DNA of 64,000 bases from DATEDA01 sp963827595. GTDB lineage: Bacteria > Pseudomonadota > Gammaproteobacteria > Burkholderiales > SG8-39. The stretch spans positions 1-64,000 of the forward strand of contig CAWHBT010000012.1 in NCBI GenBank assembly GCA_963827595.1, read 5' to 3'. Every line of letters begins with the position of its first letter. The first letter of the stretch is position 1. This document shows positions 10,466 through 17,643 of this stretch, piece after piece. Made by a program: the position numbers and the translations under genes. The notes beneath the pieces are model-generated. The model was not told the origin of the DNA. It worked only from the letters and a program-made list of their open reading frames with translations, and searched no databases.

Positions 10466-11539
10466 CTACTGGAACAGGGCGTCTGGGAGCACGACATGCC
10501 CTTCGAAGATTCGTCGTGCGGTGCGGATCAGGGAGGCGCGTCGCACCTCGGGAGCGTTGGCGTTACCGACGAGCTCGAGATCCACCTCGATCCGTCCGGC
10601 CGGATGCTCGACGGCGATGGTGCTTCCGGTTGCGCTGCAATAGCGGCTCGCGACCGTACCCGGAAGCACGGCTGCGGTTGCAACGGCGAGCGCGCCTGTT
10701 GCGGCGTGCGAGCGATGACAAGTCAGCGGCGTGAAGTAGCGCGATGTGACGCTGCCACCATTGCGCGCTGCGGAGATCAATACCGGCTTCGGAACCACCG
10801 CACTACGCACGTCGCCGAGTCCCATCAGTTCGCCCGCGCGAAGGCGCACGCGCGCAAGGCGCTCGAACAATGCGCGATCGCTTTCGAGTTCCTCGGGCGT
10901 CTCGTCTCCGCGCTTGCCGAGCGCCTCGGCAGCGACGATGAAGACCGGCATCGCCATGTCGATGCAGCTGACCTCGAGCCCGTCGATCTCGTCGATCAGG
11001 CGCCCGGTCGGCAGCAGCTTCCCGGTCATGGAGCCGGTGGCGTCAAGGAAGGTGAGCTTGACCGGCGCAGCGGGCTCACGCACGCCGTCGATGCGTGTCG
11101 TGCCTTCGTATTGCACGAGCCCACCCGGCGTCTGCACAACCGCCTCGATCAGCGTGCGCGTGTTGACGTTGAAGATGCGCACGACCGTCTCAGGGTCGCG
11201 TGCAGCGACCAGCCCCGCATCAATCGCGAACGGGGCAACGCCCGAGAGCATGTTGCCGCAGTTGGGCCGCGTGTCGACCCGCGCCTCGTGCACCTTCACC
11301 TGGGCGAACAGGTAGTCGACGTCGACTCCCGGCTCGCGCGAGCGGCTCACTATCGCGACCTTGCTGGTCAGCGACTTGCCGCCGCCCAGGCCGTCGAGCT
11401 GCAGCGGATCGGGCGAGCCCATGATTTGCATCAGCACCGCGTCCCGGCGCGCGGCGTCGGCAGGCAGGTCATCGGCGAGCAGGAACGGACCGCGTGAGGT
11501 GCCGCCGCGCATCAATACGCAGGGAATGCGCCGCGCCAT
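10466..11539 (-). CDS. PrpF-family isomerase, 4-oxalomesaconate tautomerase-like
   Basis: Intact 357-residue protein of the PrpF/AcnD-accessory fold (diaminopimelate-epimerase-like). The opening RIPCVLMRGGTSRGPF, the central QLDGLGGGKSLTSKVAIV, VDYLFAQVKV and RPNCGNMLSGVAPFAIDAGL are hallmarks. The PNCGN loop carries the catalytic Cys. RYFTPLTCHRSHAATGA is the second active-site region. It resembles GalD (4-oxalomesaconate tautomerase) more than PrpF proper because of length and the MGSPDPLQLDG start of the core, but that is a judgement by eye. It is the first gene of the minus-strand cluster, divergent from LysR, and likely isomerises the double bond of an aconitate-like acid. Confidence 0.85.
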   Translation of the reverse strand: MARRIPCVLMRGGTSRGPFLLADDLPADAARRDAVLMQIMGSPDPLQLDGLGGGKSLTSKVAIVSRSREPGVDVDYLFAQVKVHEARVDTRPNCGNMLSGVAPFAIDAGLVAARDPETVVRIFNVNTRTLIEAVVQTPGGLVQYEGTTRIDGVREPAAPVKLTFLDATGSMTGKLLPTGRLIDEIDGLEVSCIDMAMPVFIVAAEALGKRGDETPEELESDRALFERLARVRLRAGELMGLGDVRSAVVPKPVLISAARNGGSVTSRYFTPLTCHRSHAATGALAVATAAVLPGTVASRYCSATGSTIAVEHPAGRIEVDLELVGNANAPEVRRASLIRTARRIFEGHVVLPDALFQ

Positions 11540-11645
11540 CGTGAAATCTCCTGGTGGTTTGTCTTAGCCGGGTGTGCGACCGGCGATGGACGCCACGATG
11601 CGGTCTTGCGGTTAATATTGGAAGTGCAAGTTTCCTAGCATTTCA

Positions 11646-11658
11646 TGCACTAATTGCA
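11646..11658. promoter_or_regulatory. Candidate LysR operator between isomerase and LysR genes
   Basis: The 133-bp divergent gap (11540-11672) becomes AT-rich next to the LysR start and holds the palindrome TGCA-CTAAT-TGCA. This fits the T-N11-A symmetric sites bound by LysR proteins. It lies 15 bp before the LysR start, the position expected for autoregulation. No binding data. Confidence 0.4.
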
Positions 11659-11672
11659 TACTTGGAGACGCC

Positions 11673-12590
11673 ATGCGATTCAGCTTGAGTGACCTGGAAG
11701 CTTTCGTCGCAGTGGCGGAGCGGGCGAGCTTCAGCAAGGCGGCCGAGCAGGTGCATCTCTCGCAGCCGGCACTCAGCAGACGCATCGGAAAGCTCGAGGA
11801 CGCGCTCGCGGTGCGGCTGTTTGACCGCTCCAAGCGTCCCGTTGACCTGACCACGGTTGGGCGCGACTTCGCCACCAAGGCGCGCACCTTGCTCGATGAC
11901 CTCGAGCAGTCTCTGCTGGCGCTCGGCGACGCAGCCGCGTCGCGCACCGGCGAGGTAACCGTAGCCTGCGTGCCCTCGGCCGCCTACTACTTCCTTCCGT
12001 CGGTGATCCGCCTATTTCATGCGCGCTTTCCGCGCATCCGTGTCCGCCTCGTGGACGAGTCGGCGAACGTCGTGCTGTCGGCTGTGGCGCGCGGCGAAGC
12101 CGACTTCGGCATCAATTTCATCGGCACGCAGGACCCTGAGGTCGAATTTCGTCCGCTGCTGAAGGAGCCGTTCGTTGCTGTATGCCGGCGCGATCATCCA
12201 TTGGCGCGGCGGCGCCAGTTGCGCTGGGCGGAACTGCGCGATGCGGACTACGTGACCGTCAGCAAGTCCAGCGGCAACCGGTTGTTGCTCGATCTGGCAC
12301 TGGCCGAGGCGCGCGATCGCCCGGCCTGGTTCTACGAAGCCCGCCACGTCTCGACAATGCTGGGCTTGGTCGAGGCAGGTCTGGGCGTGGCGGTGGCCCC
12401 GCGACTTGCGCTGCCGTCCGGCGACCACCCCGTGCTGCGAGCGATCCCGCTGCTCGAGCCGCGTGTTACGCGCACCATCGGCCTGATCAAGCGCCGCGGT
12501 CGCCCGCTGTCGCCAGCCGCGGCGGCGTTGTACGAGTTAGTGAAGAGCGAGAAGCCGGGGCAACGAGCACGGCGCACTCGAGCGACGTGA
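11673..12590 (+). CDS. LysR-family transcriptional regulator
   Basis: Intact 305-residue regulator. Residues 1-60 are the winged helix-turn-helix: FSLSDLEAFVAVAERASFSK, QVHLSQPALSRRIGKLEDAL and RLFDRSKRPVDLT. The rest is a substrate-binding-like effector domain (EVTVACVPSAAYYFLPSVI, GEADFGINFIG). The divergent arrangement with the PrpF-like isomerase and Bug protein points to control of that cluster, probably with the transported acid or a breakdown product as inducer. Confidence 0.9.
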   Translation: MRFSLSDLEAFVAVAERASFSKAAEQVHLSQPALSRRIGKLEDALAVRLFDRSKRPVDLTTVGRDFATKARTLLDDLEQSLLALGDAAASRTGEVTVACVPSAAYYFLPSVIRLFHARFPRIRVRLVDESANVVLSAVARGEADFGINFIGTQDPEVEFRPLLKEPFVAVCRRDHPLARRRQLRWAELRDADYVTVSKSSGNRLLLDLALAEARDRPAWFYEARHVSTMLGLVEAGLGVAVAPRLALPSGDHPVLRAIPLLEPRVTRTIGLIKRRGRPLSPAAAALYELVKSEKPGQRARRTRAT

Positions 12591-12591
12591 T

Positions 12592-12790
12592 GTCGCACAG
12601 TGCATGCTCATCCGCCAGCAGTACGCGCGGCTGCTGCACGAGGCGCGCGCAATGGCGACGCGCTGCTGTTCGCCGCCCGAGAGCCGGTAGGTGCGATCCG
12701 CCGCATGATCGAGCAGGCCGACCTCGGCGAGGCAGGTGAGCGCGAGGCGCCGGCCGTGGCGAGGTTCGTCCGGCTCTTACAGGTCCAGCG
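12592..12790 (-). pseudogene. ABC transporter ATPase fragment
   Basis: A short remnant of an ABC ATPase. LTCLAEVGLLDHAADRTYRL precedes the signature SGGEQQRVAIARA. One lost base near 12645 then shifts the frame to LVQQPRVLLADE (Walker B), after which similarity stops. Walker A and the whole N-terminal half are missing. It lies just beyond the LysR stop, so it is probably debris from a rearrangement. The QQRVAIARALVQQP form resembles phosphonate/amino-acid importers, but the piece is too short to assign. Confidence 0.6.
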
Positions 12791-13085
12791 CATCGAGCCA
12801 AGCTTTCAGGTGAAGGAACAGCGCCTCAAGGCTTTTATCAAAACGAAGGGTTGGAACTGAGCGTGATGACGCCGAACAACTGCGACTGGCCAAATCACCG
12901 ACATTCGCCGACAGCGCTAGGTAGCAACCAACTGATGTCGCATCAGTTGGTTGCCAGGTCGAAAGTTGGGCTCGTCTCATCCCAGACCCTGCGGTTTCCC
13001 CCAACGTGCCCGCACAACACGCGCTCCGGCACTCCTGACGCCGCCACCTTCGGGTCGGCTATCGACCCTAAGCGGACGATCTCAC
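12791..13085. other. Intergenic stretch without a recognisable gene
   Basis: No convincing protein is seen on either strand. The stretch holds a perfect hairpin at 12924-12954 and, near 13050-13080, a short hairpin made of GGGTCG and CGACCC followed by AAGCGGAC. Similar GTCCGCTT/AAGCGGAC words occur beside the mobile elements at 17.5, 19.2 and 23.5 kb. Confidence 0.5.
12924..12954. repeat. Perfect 14-bp inverted repeat with 3-nt loop
   Basis: GCAACCAACTGATG at 12924-12937 pairs exactly with CATCAGTTGGTTGC at 12941-12954 around a TCG loop. There is no following T-run, so it is not a standard intrinsic terminator. It may be an end of a lost insertion sequence or a structured RNA element. Confidence 0.7.
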
Positions 13086-13982
13086 TCAAGACGCGCGACG
13101 CTTGGCGTACTCAATCAGAGCCTTCAATTTCGTCGGCTGATTGCGCCTGCTTGGGTAGTACAGGTAAAAGCCTGGAAACGTCGGCGAGAACGAGGCCAAC
13201 ACTCGCTTCAGCCGCTTGGCTCGGATATAGGGCAGTGCCAGCTGCTCGAAGGTGTAGGCCAATCCGATGCCCTCGAGTGCGGCGTCCAAGTGGAACAGCG
13301 TGTCGCTGATGGTCAGGTTGCCCTTGACCTCGTACTCCACGAGCCGGCCATCGACCTGGAACTCCCATTTGAAGATCATGCCTGTGCCACCAAAGCGTAA
13401 GCGCACGCAGTTGTGACGCACCAGTTCATCCGGATGGCGGGGAGCAGGAACCCGCCGTAGATACTCCGGCGTAGCGACCACCGCGACGGTCACCGGTCCG
13501 CCGAGGGGGACGGCCACCATATCCCGCTGGAGGCTCTCGCCCATGCGGACACCGGCATCGAAACCTCTCTCGACGATGTCGACGAAGCCCTCATCGGTGG
13601 TCAGCTCGAGCTGAACATGGGGATGCTCCCGGAGGAAGCCGGCCAGCATGGGTTGCAGGACCATCGCGGTGGAAATCCTTGCTGCATTCAGGCGCAGTGT
13701 GCCGGCGGGCCGTCCCTGCAGGACGTTCAGCTCCTCCCCCGCCTCGAGCACCTGGCCAAGCGCAGGGCCGACCCGCGCGAGGTAGGCCTCGCCGGCTTCG
13801 GTCAGGCTCACGCTTCGCGTCGTCCGATTCAACAGCCGCACTCCCACGCGGGTTTCCAGCTGCCGGATGGCCTGACTGAGGGCTGAGGGCGAGACCTCTA
13901 GCTCTGCGGCAGCCGCCGTGAACCCGCGGCGTTCGGCCACTTTCCAGAACGCCATCAATCCATCGAGTTGCTTCAGCTTCAT
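13086..13982 (-). CDS. LysR-family transcriptional regulator
   Basis: 298 residues from ATG 13982; a longer start at 14009 is possible but would add a non-conserved tail. The winged helix has LKQLDGLMAFWKVAERRGFT, LEVSPSALSQAIRQLETRVG and RLLNRTTRSVSLTEAG. The effector domain has PAGTLRLNA, FVDIVERGFDAGVRMGE and FSPTFPGFYLYYPSRR. The last motif is typical of the AaeR/DmlR-like LysR subgroup. It is divergent from the aldo/keto reductase operon at 14086 and so probably controls it. Confidence 0.9.
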   Translation of the reverse strand: MKLKQLDGLMAFWKVAERRGFTAAAAELEVSPSALSQAIRQLETRVGVRLLNRTTRSVSLTEAGEAYLARVGPALGQVLEAGEELNVLQGRPAGTLRLNAARISTAMVLQPMLAGFLREHPHVQLELTTDEGFVDIVERGFDAGVRMGESLQRDMVAVPLGGPVTVAVVATPEYLRRVPAPRHPDELVRHNCVRLRFGGTGMIFKWEFQVDGRLVEYEVKGNLTISDTLFHLDAALEGIGLAYTFEQLALPYIRAKRLKRVLASFSPTFPGFYLYYPSRRNQPTKLKALIEYAKRRAS

Positions 13983-13983
13983 A

Positions 13984-14006
13984 CCTTGAAGCTTACCTTC
14001 ACAAGG
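13984..14006. promoter_or_regulatory. Candidate LysR operator (CCTTG-N13-CAAGG)
   Basis: CCTTG at 13984-13988 and CAAGG at 14002-14006 form an inverted repeat directly before the minus-strand LysR start, inside the 103-bp divergent promoter gap. Its place overlaps the LysR ribosome-binding region, consistent with autorepression. Based on symmetry and position only. Confidence 0.35.
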
Positions 14007-14085
14007 CATGCGGCGTTAGGCGCTTTTTCTTTTTGATGCCCGGGCCCAAAGTGCATGCAACCGGAGTCACCTCAAAGGGACATTC

Positions 14086-15228
14086 ATGGGAAAGAGCAAG
14101 CAACCCGCTGGATCGAACATTCACGATCGCCGACCCCTCACTCGCCGTGACTTTTTGGCTGACACCGTCCTTATCGGCGCGGGATTGGCCGTCGGGCCAT
14201 TGTCTTGGGCCGCATCGTCGGATCGGCATCAGGACAGGAGAAGTATGAAAACACGGAGCCTCGGAAAATTAGAGGTCTCGGAAATAGGTGCGGGGTGCAT
14301 GAGCATCAGCGCCAACTACGGACCTCCAGCAGACAAAAATCAGGGAATCAGGGTCATTCGCACGGCCTATGACAAAGGCGTCACGTTCTTTGATACCGCC
14401 GAAGTCTACGGCCCGTTCACAAACGAAGAACTCGTCGGAGAAGCGCTCGCGCCTTTCCGCGACAAAGTCGTTGTCGCGACCAAATTCGGTTTTGACCTTG
14501 AAGCCGGTGGTCTGAACAGCCGTCCAGAGCACATCAGGAAAGTGGTAGAGGCCTCACTCAAGCGCCTTAGAACCGACCGCATCGATCTCTATTACCAGCA
14601 CCGGGTCGATCCCAAAGTGCCGATCGAGGAGGTCGCTGGTGCGATCAAAGATCTGATCAAGGCAGGAAAGGTCTTGCACTTGGGCCTCTCTGAGCCGAGT
14701 GCAAAAACGATCCGCCGAGCGCATGCCGTTCAACCGGTTACGGCAATTCAGACTGAATACTCGCTCATGGAAAGAGATCCAGAACGAAACGGTGTGCTCA
14801 AGGCTTGTGAGGAGCTTGGAATCGGCTTCGTCCCATGGGGCCCGGTTGGAATGGGTTACTTGACCGGGAAAATCGACACTCGCACGAAGCTCGATCCGAA
14901 AACGGACCTTCGAGCTGGGTTCGACCGCTTCTCTCCTGCAAACCTTGCGGCGAACCAGCCGGTTGTCGATTTGCTGAAGCGAGTTGCAAAGAGGAAGAAC
15001 GCAACGCCGGCTCAGATCGCATTGGCATGGCTCCTGGCACAGAAACCGTGGATCGTCCCAATCCCCGGCACACGCAATGTCAATCACCTGGGCGAGAACC
15101 TGGCAGCAATCAATGTCCAGCTGACCGCCGCGGATCTTCGTGAGATCGACACTGCAGTCGCCAAAATCAAGGTGCACGGTGGTCGAATGAATGAAGAGCA
15201 GATGCGGATCGTTGACCAAACGGTGTGA
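14086..15228 (+). CDS. Tat-exported aldo/keto reductase
   Basis: 380 residues. Residues 1-44 are a twin-arginine signal (LTRRDFLADTVLIGAGLAVG, then PLSWA). An internal Met at KTRSLGKLEVS marks where a cytoplasmic relative would start. The AKR core keeps the tetrad: Asp in FFDTAEVYGP, Tyr in the same motif, Lys in VVATKFGFD and His in LYYQHRVDP. NADPH-site motifs include GLSEPSAKTIRRAHAV and IPGTRNVNHLGENL. Codon choice has more A/T-ending codons than the second AKR at 15744, suggesting a different origin. It is the first gene of a four-gene operon divergent from LysR. Confidence 0.92.
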   Translation: MGKSKQPAGSNIHDRRPLTRRDFLADTVLIGAGLAVGPLSWAASSDRHQDRRSMKTRSLGKLEVSEIGAGCMSISANYGPPADKNQGIRVIRTAYDKGVTFFDTAEVYGPFTNEELVGEALAPFRDKVVVATKFGFDLEAGGLNSRPEHIRKVVEASLKRLRTDRIDLYYQHRVDPKVPIEEVAGAIKDLIKAGKVLHLGLSEPSAKTIRRAHAVQPVTAIQTEYSLMERDPERNGVLKACEELGIGFVPWGPVGMGYLTGKIDTRTKLDPKTDLRAGFDRFSPANLAANQPVVDLLKRVAKRKNATPAQIALAWLLAQKPWIVPIPGTRNVNHLGENLAAINVQLTAADLREIDTAVAKIKVHGGRMNEEQMRIVDQTV

Positions 15229-15277
15229 CCGGTCGTCATTCCAACCAACCCGTTCCGCAACTCCAGGAGAAATTGGT

Positions 15278-15697
15278 ATGAACAAACCCGTTGTTCGCGC
15301 AATCGTCGCAATCACTTTCGCGCTCGCTGCAGCTGCCGGATATGCGCAGGAGGCGAAACACTCATCCCACGCACCAGCAACCGCGGCAAACGTAGCGCAG
15401 CTGCGCGCATACATGATTGCGAACTATACGATCCATGATCAAGCGACTTTCCAGAAGTACATGGATGCCGCTGGTCCGATCGCTCCTAGATACAACGGGA
15501 AAGTCACCATCTTCAATTTGAACGCGAAGAAGGTTGAAGGAAGTCCGAAGACGGTTATGGCAGTGGCTGAGTTTCCCAGCCTTGCCGACGCAGAGCGGTT
15601 CTACAACTCGCCGGAATATTCGGAGGCGAAAAAGCTTCGCATCGCGTCGACTGAAGGTTCGGTCGTGATCACCGAAGGGCTTCCGCCGCAACAGTAG
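15278..15697 (+). CDS. Exported DUF1330 protein
   Basis: 139 residues from ATG 15278, preceded by CCAGGAG. Residues 1-23 are a Sec signal (AIVAITFALAAAAGYAQ). The mature part is a DUF1330 ferredoxin-like dimeric alpha/beta barrel domain: LRAYMIANYTIHDQATFQKY, FPSLADAERFYNSPEY. Function of DUF1330 is not established. Most members are cytoplasmic and about 95 residues long, so the signal peptide is uncommon. It lies 49 bp after the Tat-exported AKR, so both products would meet in the periplasm. Confidence 0.85.
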   Translation: MNKPVVRAIVAITFALAAAAGYAQEAKHSSHAPATAANVAQLRAYMIANYTIHDQATFQKYMDAAGPIAPRYNGKVTIFNLNAKKVEGSPKTVMAVAEFPSLADAERFYNSPEYSEAKKLRIASTEGSVVITEGLPPQQ

Positions 15698-15743
15698 CGG
15701 CGGAGAGCGTCCCCGAATTACTCGGAGAACGGAGCTAAACACC

Positions 15744-16721
15744 ATGAAGCACATTTCGATCGGCGGACTCGATGTCTCGCGCATAGGACTCGGTGCCATG
15801 TCGATGTCCGGCTACTACAACATCGGGGCAGGCAGCGACGCCGAGTCGATTCGCGCCATCCACCGGGCGCTGGATCTGGGCGTCACCCACCTCGACACGG
15901 CCGAGATCTACGGCCCCTACCACAACGAGGAGCTGGTCGGCCGGGCCATCAAGGGTCGCCGCGACCAGGTCGTGTTGGCGACGAAGTTCGGCCTCGTCTC
16001 GCACTCCGGTGGCGGCCCCGGTGTCTTCGACAGCACCCCGGCCAACATCCGAGCCGCGGTCGAGGGCTCGCTGAAGCGGCTCGGCACCGACCACATCGAC
16101 CTGTACTACCAGCACCGGGTCGACCCCAAAACCCCCATCGAGGACACCGTCGGCGCCCTGGCCAAGCTAGTCGCTGAGGGCAAGGTCCGATACATCGGCC
16201 TGTCCGAGGCCGGCCCCGCCACGATCCGCCGCGCCCACGCCGTGCACCCGGTCGCAGCGTTGCAGACCGAATACTCTCTGTGGACCCGTGACCCCGAGGC
16301 CGAGCTGCTGCCGGTGCTGCGCGAGCTGGGCATCGGCTTCGTTCCCTATTCGCCGCTCGGCCACGGCTTCCTCACTGGCGAGATCCGCTCGCCCCAGCAG
16401 CTCTCCGACGACGACTGGCGCAAGACCAACCCGCGCTTCACCGGCGAGAACTTCAAGCGCAACCTGCGCATCGTCGACGAAGTCAAGGCCGTTGCCGCAG
16501 AGGCGGGTGCAACCCCGGCACAGGTGGCTCTGGCGTGGCTGCTCGCGCAGGGCGACGACATCGCCCCGATTCCCGGTACCAAGCGGGTCGCTCGTGTCGA
16601 GGAGAACACAGCCGCCGAACACCTCGAGCTGAATGGAAGGCAGATCGAACGGCTGAACAACCTCGCCCCGGCTGCGGGCGAGCGCCACGACGAAGGGAAC
16701 ATGGCGGTCATCGACCGCTGA
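15744..16721 (+). CDS. Aldo/keto reductase
   Basis: 325 residues, cytoplasmic, no signal. MKHISIGGLDVSRIGLGAMS opens the fold. The catalytic tetrad is in HLDTAEIYGPYHNEE (Asp, Tyr), VVLATKFGLV (Lys) and LYYQHRVDPKTP (His). The cofactor site is GLSEAGPATIRRAHAV and PIPGTKRVARVEENT. It resembles AKR13-type enzymes (YakC). It is a close relative of the preceding Tat-exported AKR but much richer in G/C-ending codons, so the pair does not look like a recent tandem duplication. Confidence 0.92.
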   Translation: MKHISIGGLDVSRIGLGAMSMSGYYNIGAGSDAESIRAIHRALDLGVTHLDTAEIYGPYHNEELVGRAIKGRRDQVVLATKFGLVSHSGGGPGVFDSTPANIRAAVEGSLKRLGTDHIDLYYQHRVDPKTPIEDTVGALAKLVAEGKVRYIGLSEAGPATIRRAHAVHPVAALQTEYSLWTRDPEAELLPVLRELGIGFVPYSPLGHGFLTGEIRSPQQLSDDDWRKTNPRFTGENFKRNLRIVDEVKAVAAEAGATPAQVALAWLLAQGDDIAPIPGTKRVARVEENTAAEHLELNGRQIERLNNLAPAAGERHDEGNMAVIDR

Positions 16722-16765
16722 CCACGGGGCGACGCAATCGCGGCCTTAGCGCGTATGCACACAAG

Positions 16766-17389
16766 ATGAACAGGAAGAAGCGCGTTCTCCTCGTCGCAAT
16801 GGCTGGGGCCGCCCTCGGCGGCGCCGGCGCTTTCACCGTCATGGCGGTGAAGGACCAGACCTACGTCCCGAGCGTCCCTTACGCGCCGCTAGGCGAGCCC
16901 AACCGCGATGTCGCCGTCGTCTACTACTCGCGCTCGGGCCACTCGGAGGCTGCGGCCCGCGAGATCGCGCGGATGTTCAATGCGCCCATCGCCCGGATCG
17001 ACGCGGACTATCCCCGCAGCTTCGCAGGCCAGGCGAAAGCCGCCTCAGACGCGACAGCGCGAGTGCTTCCGCCGATCCGGGTCGAGCCGATCGACCTCGC
17101 TCGCGCGCGCCGCGTCTTCCTCGTGTCTCCGACCTGGATGTTCCGCCCGGCGACGCCGCTTTGGGCCTACGTGGAGCAGGCTCAGCTGAGGGGCAAGGAA
17201 GTCATGCTCGTCACGACCGGCAACAGCCGCTTCGAACAGTCCGAGACCGACGCGTTCGCGAGGCGGGTCGAGTCTCGCGGCGGCCGCCTCATTCACCATG
17301 TCTTCCTGCGCCGCGGCCGCATCTTTTGGCAGAAGAGCCGTGAGGAGTTCCTGAAGGAGGTCCGAGCGGAGATGGCTGCATTCAAGTGA
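16766..17389 (+). CDS. Membrane-anchored or exported flavodoxin-family protein
   Basis: 207 residues from ATG 16766. Residues 1-27 (RKKRVLLVAMAGAALGGAGA) are a signal or membrane anchor. The flavodoxin fold follows: VAVVYYSRSGHSEAAAREIA contains the SxSGxS FMN-phosphate loop, and RVFLVSPTWMFRPATPLWAY and VMLVTTGNSRFEQSE form the flavin-face loops. It could supply electrons to the exported reductase of the same operon. An exported flavodoxin is unusual because FMN must be loaded outside or the fold tethered inside. Confidence 0.8.
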   Translation: MNRKKRVLLVAMAGAALGGAGAFTVMAVKDQTYVPSVPYAPLGEPNRDVAVVYYSRSGHSEAAAREIARMFNAPIARIDADYPRSFAGQAKAASDATARVLPPIRVEPIDLARARRVFLVSPTWMFRPATPLWAYVEQAQLRGKEVMLVTTGNSRFEQSETDAFARRVESRGGRLIHHVFLRRGRIFWQKSREEFLKEVRAEMAAFK

Positions 17390-17643
17390 CGGCGAAGTGG
17401 TGCTCAGCGATGGCGAGCATTGGCGGTGCACCAACCTCGACCTTCTCGAGCGGAGCACGAAGCAGGCTAGGATAAACGTCCGCTTCTGGCGGATAAGCGA
17501 AGTCGGCGAAGGTCCGCTTCTCTACCGCACGACAGGCAGCAATGGGTCGAGACTGTGTGTAAACGCGGTTGAGGATGCGGCTACAGGGGTCGTAGCCGGC
17601 GTGGGGAGGCGCCGTTTGGCGTGGACGAGCGGGCGCGCTTGCG
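17390..17643. other. Intergenic stretch leading into the insertion sequence
   Basis: No gene recognised. The word GTCCGCTTCT occurs at 17479-17488 and again at 17513-17522, related to words near 13.07, 19.2 and 23.5 kb. The IS1182 left end begins within this stretch. Confidence 0.5.
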
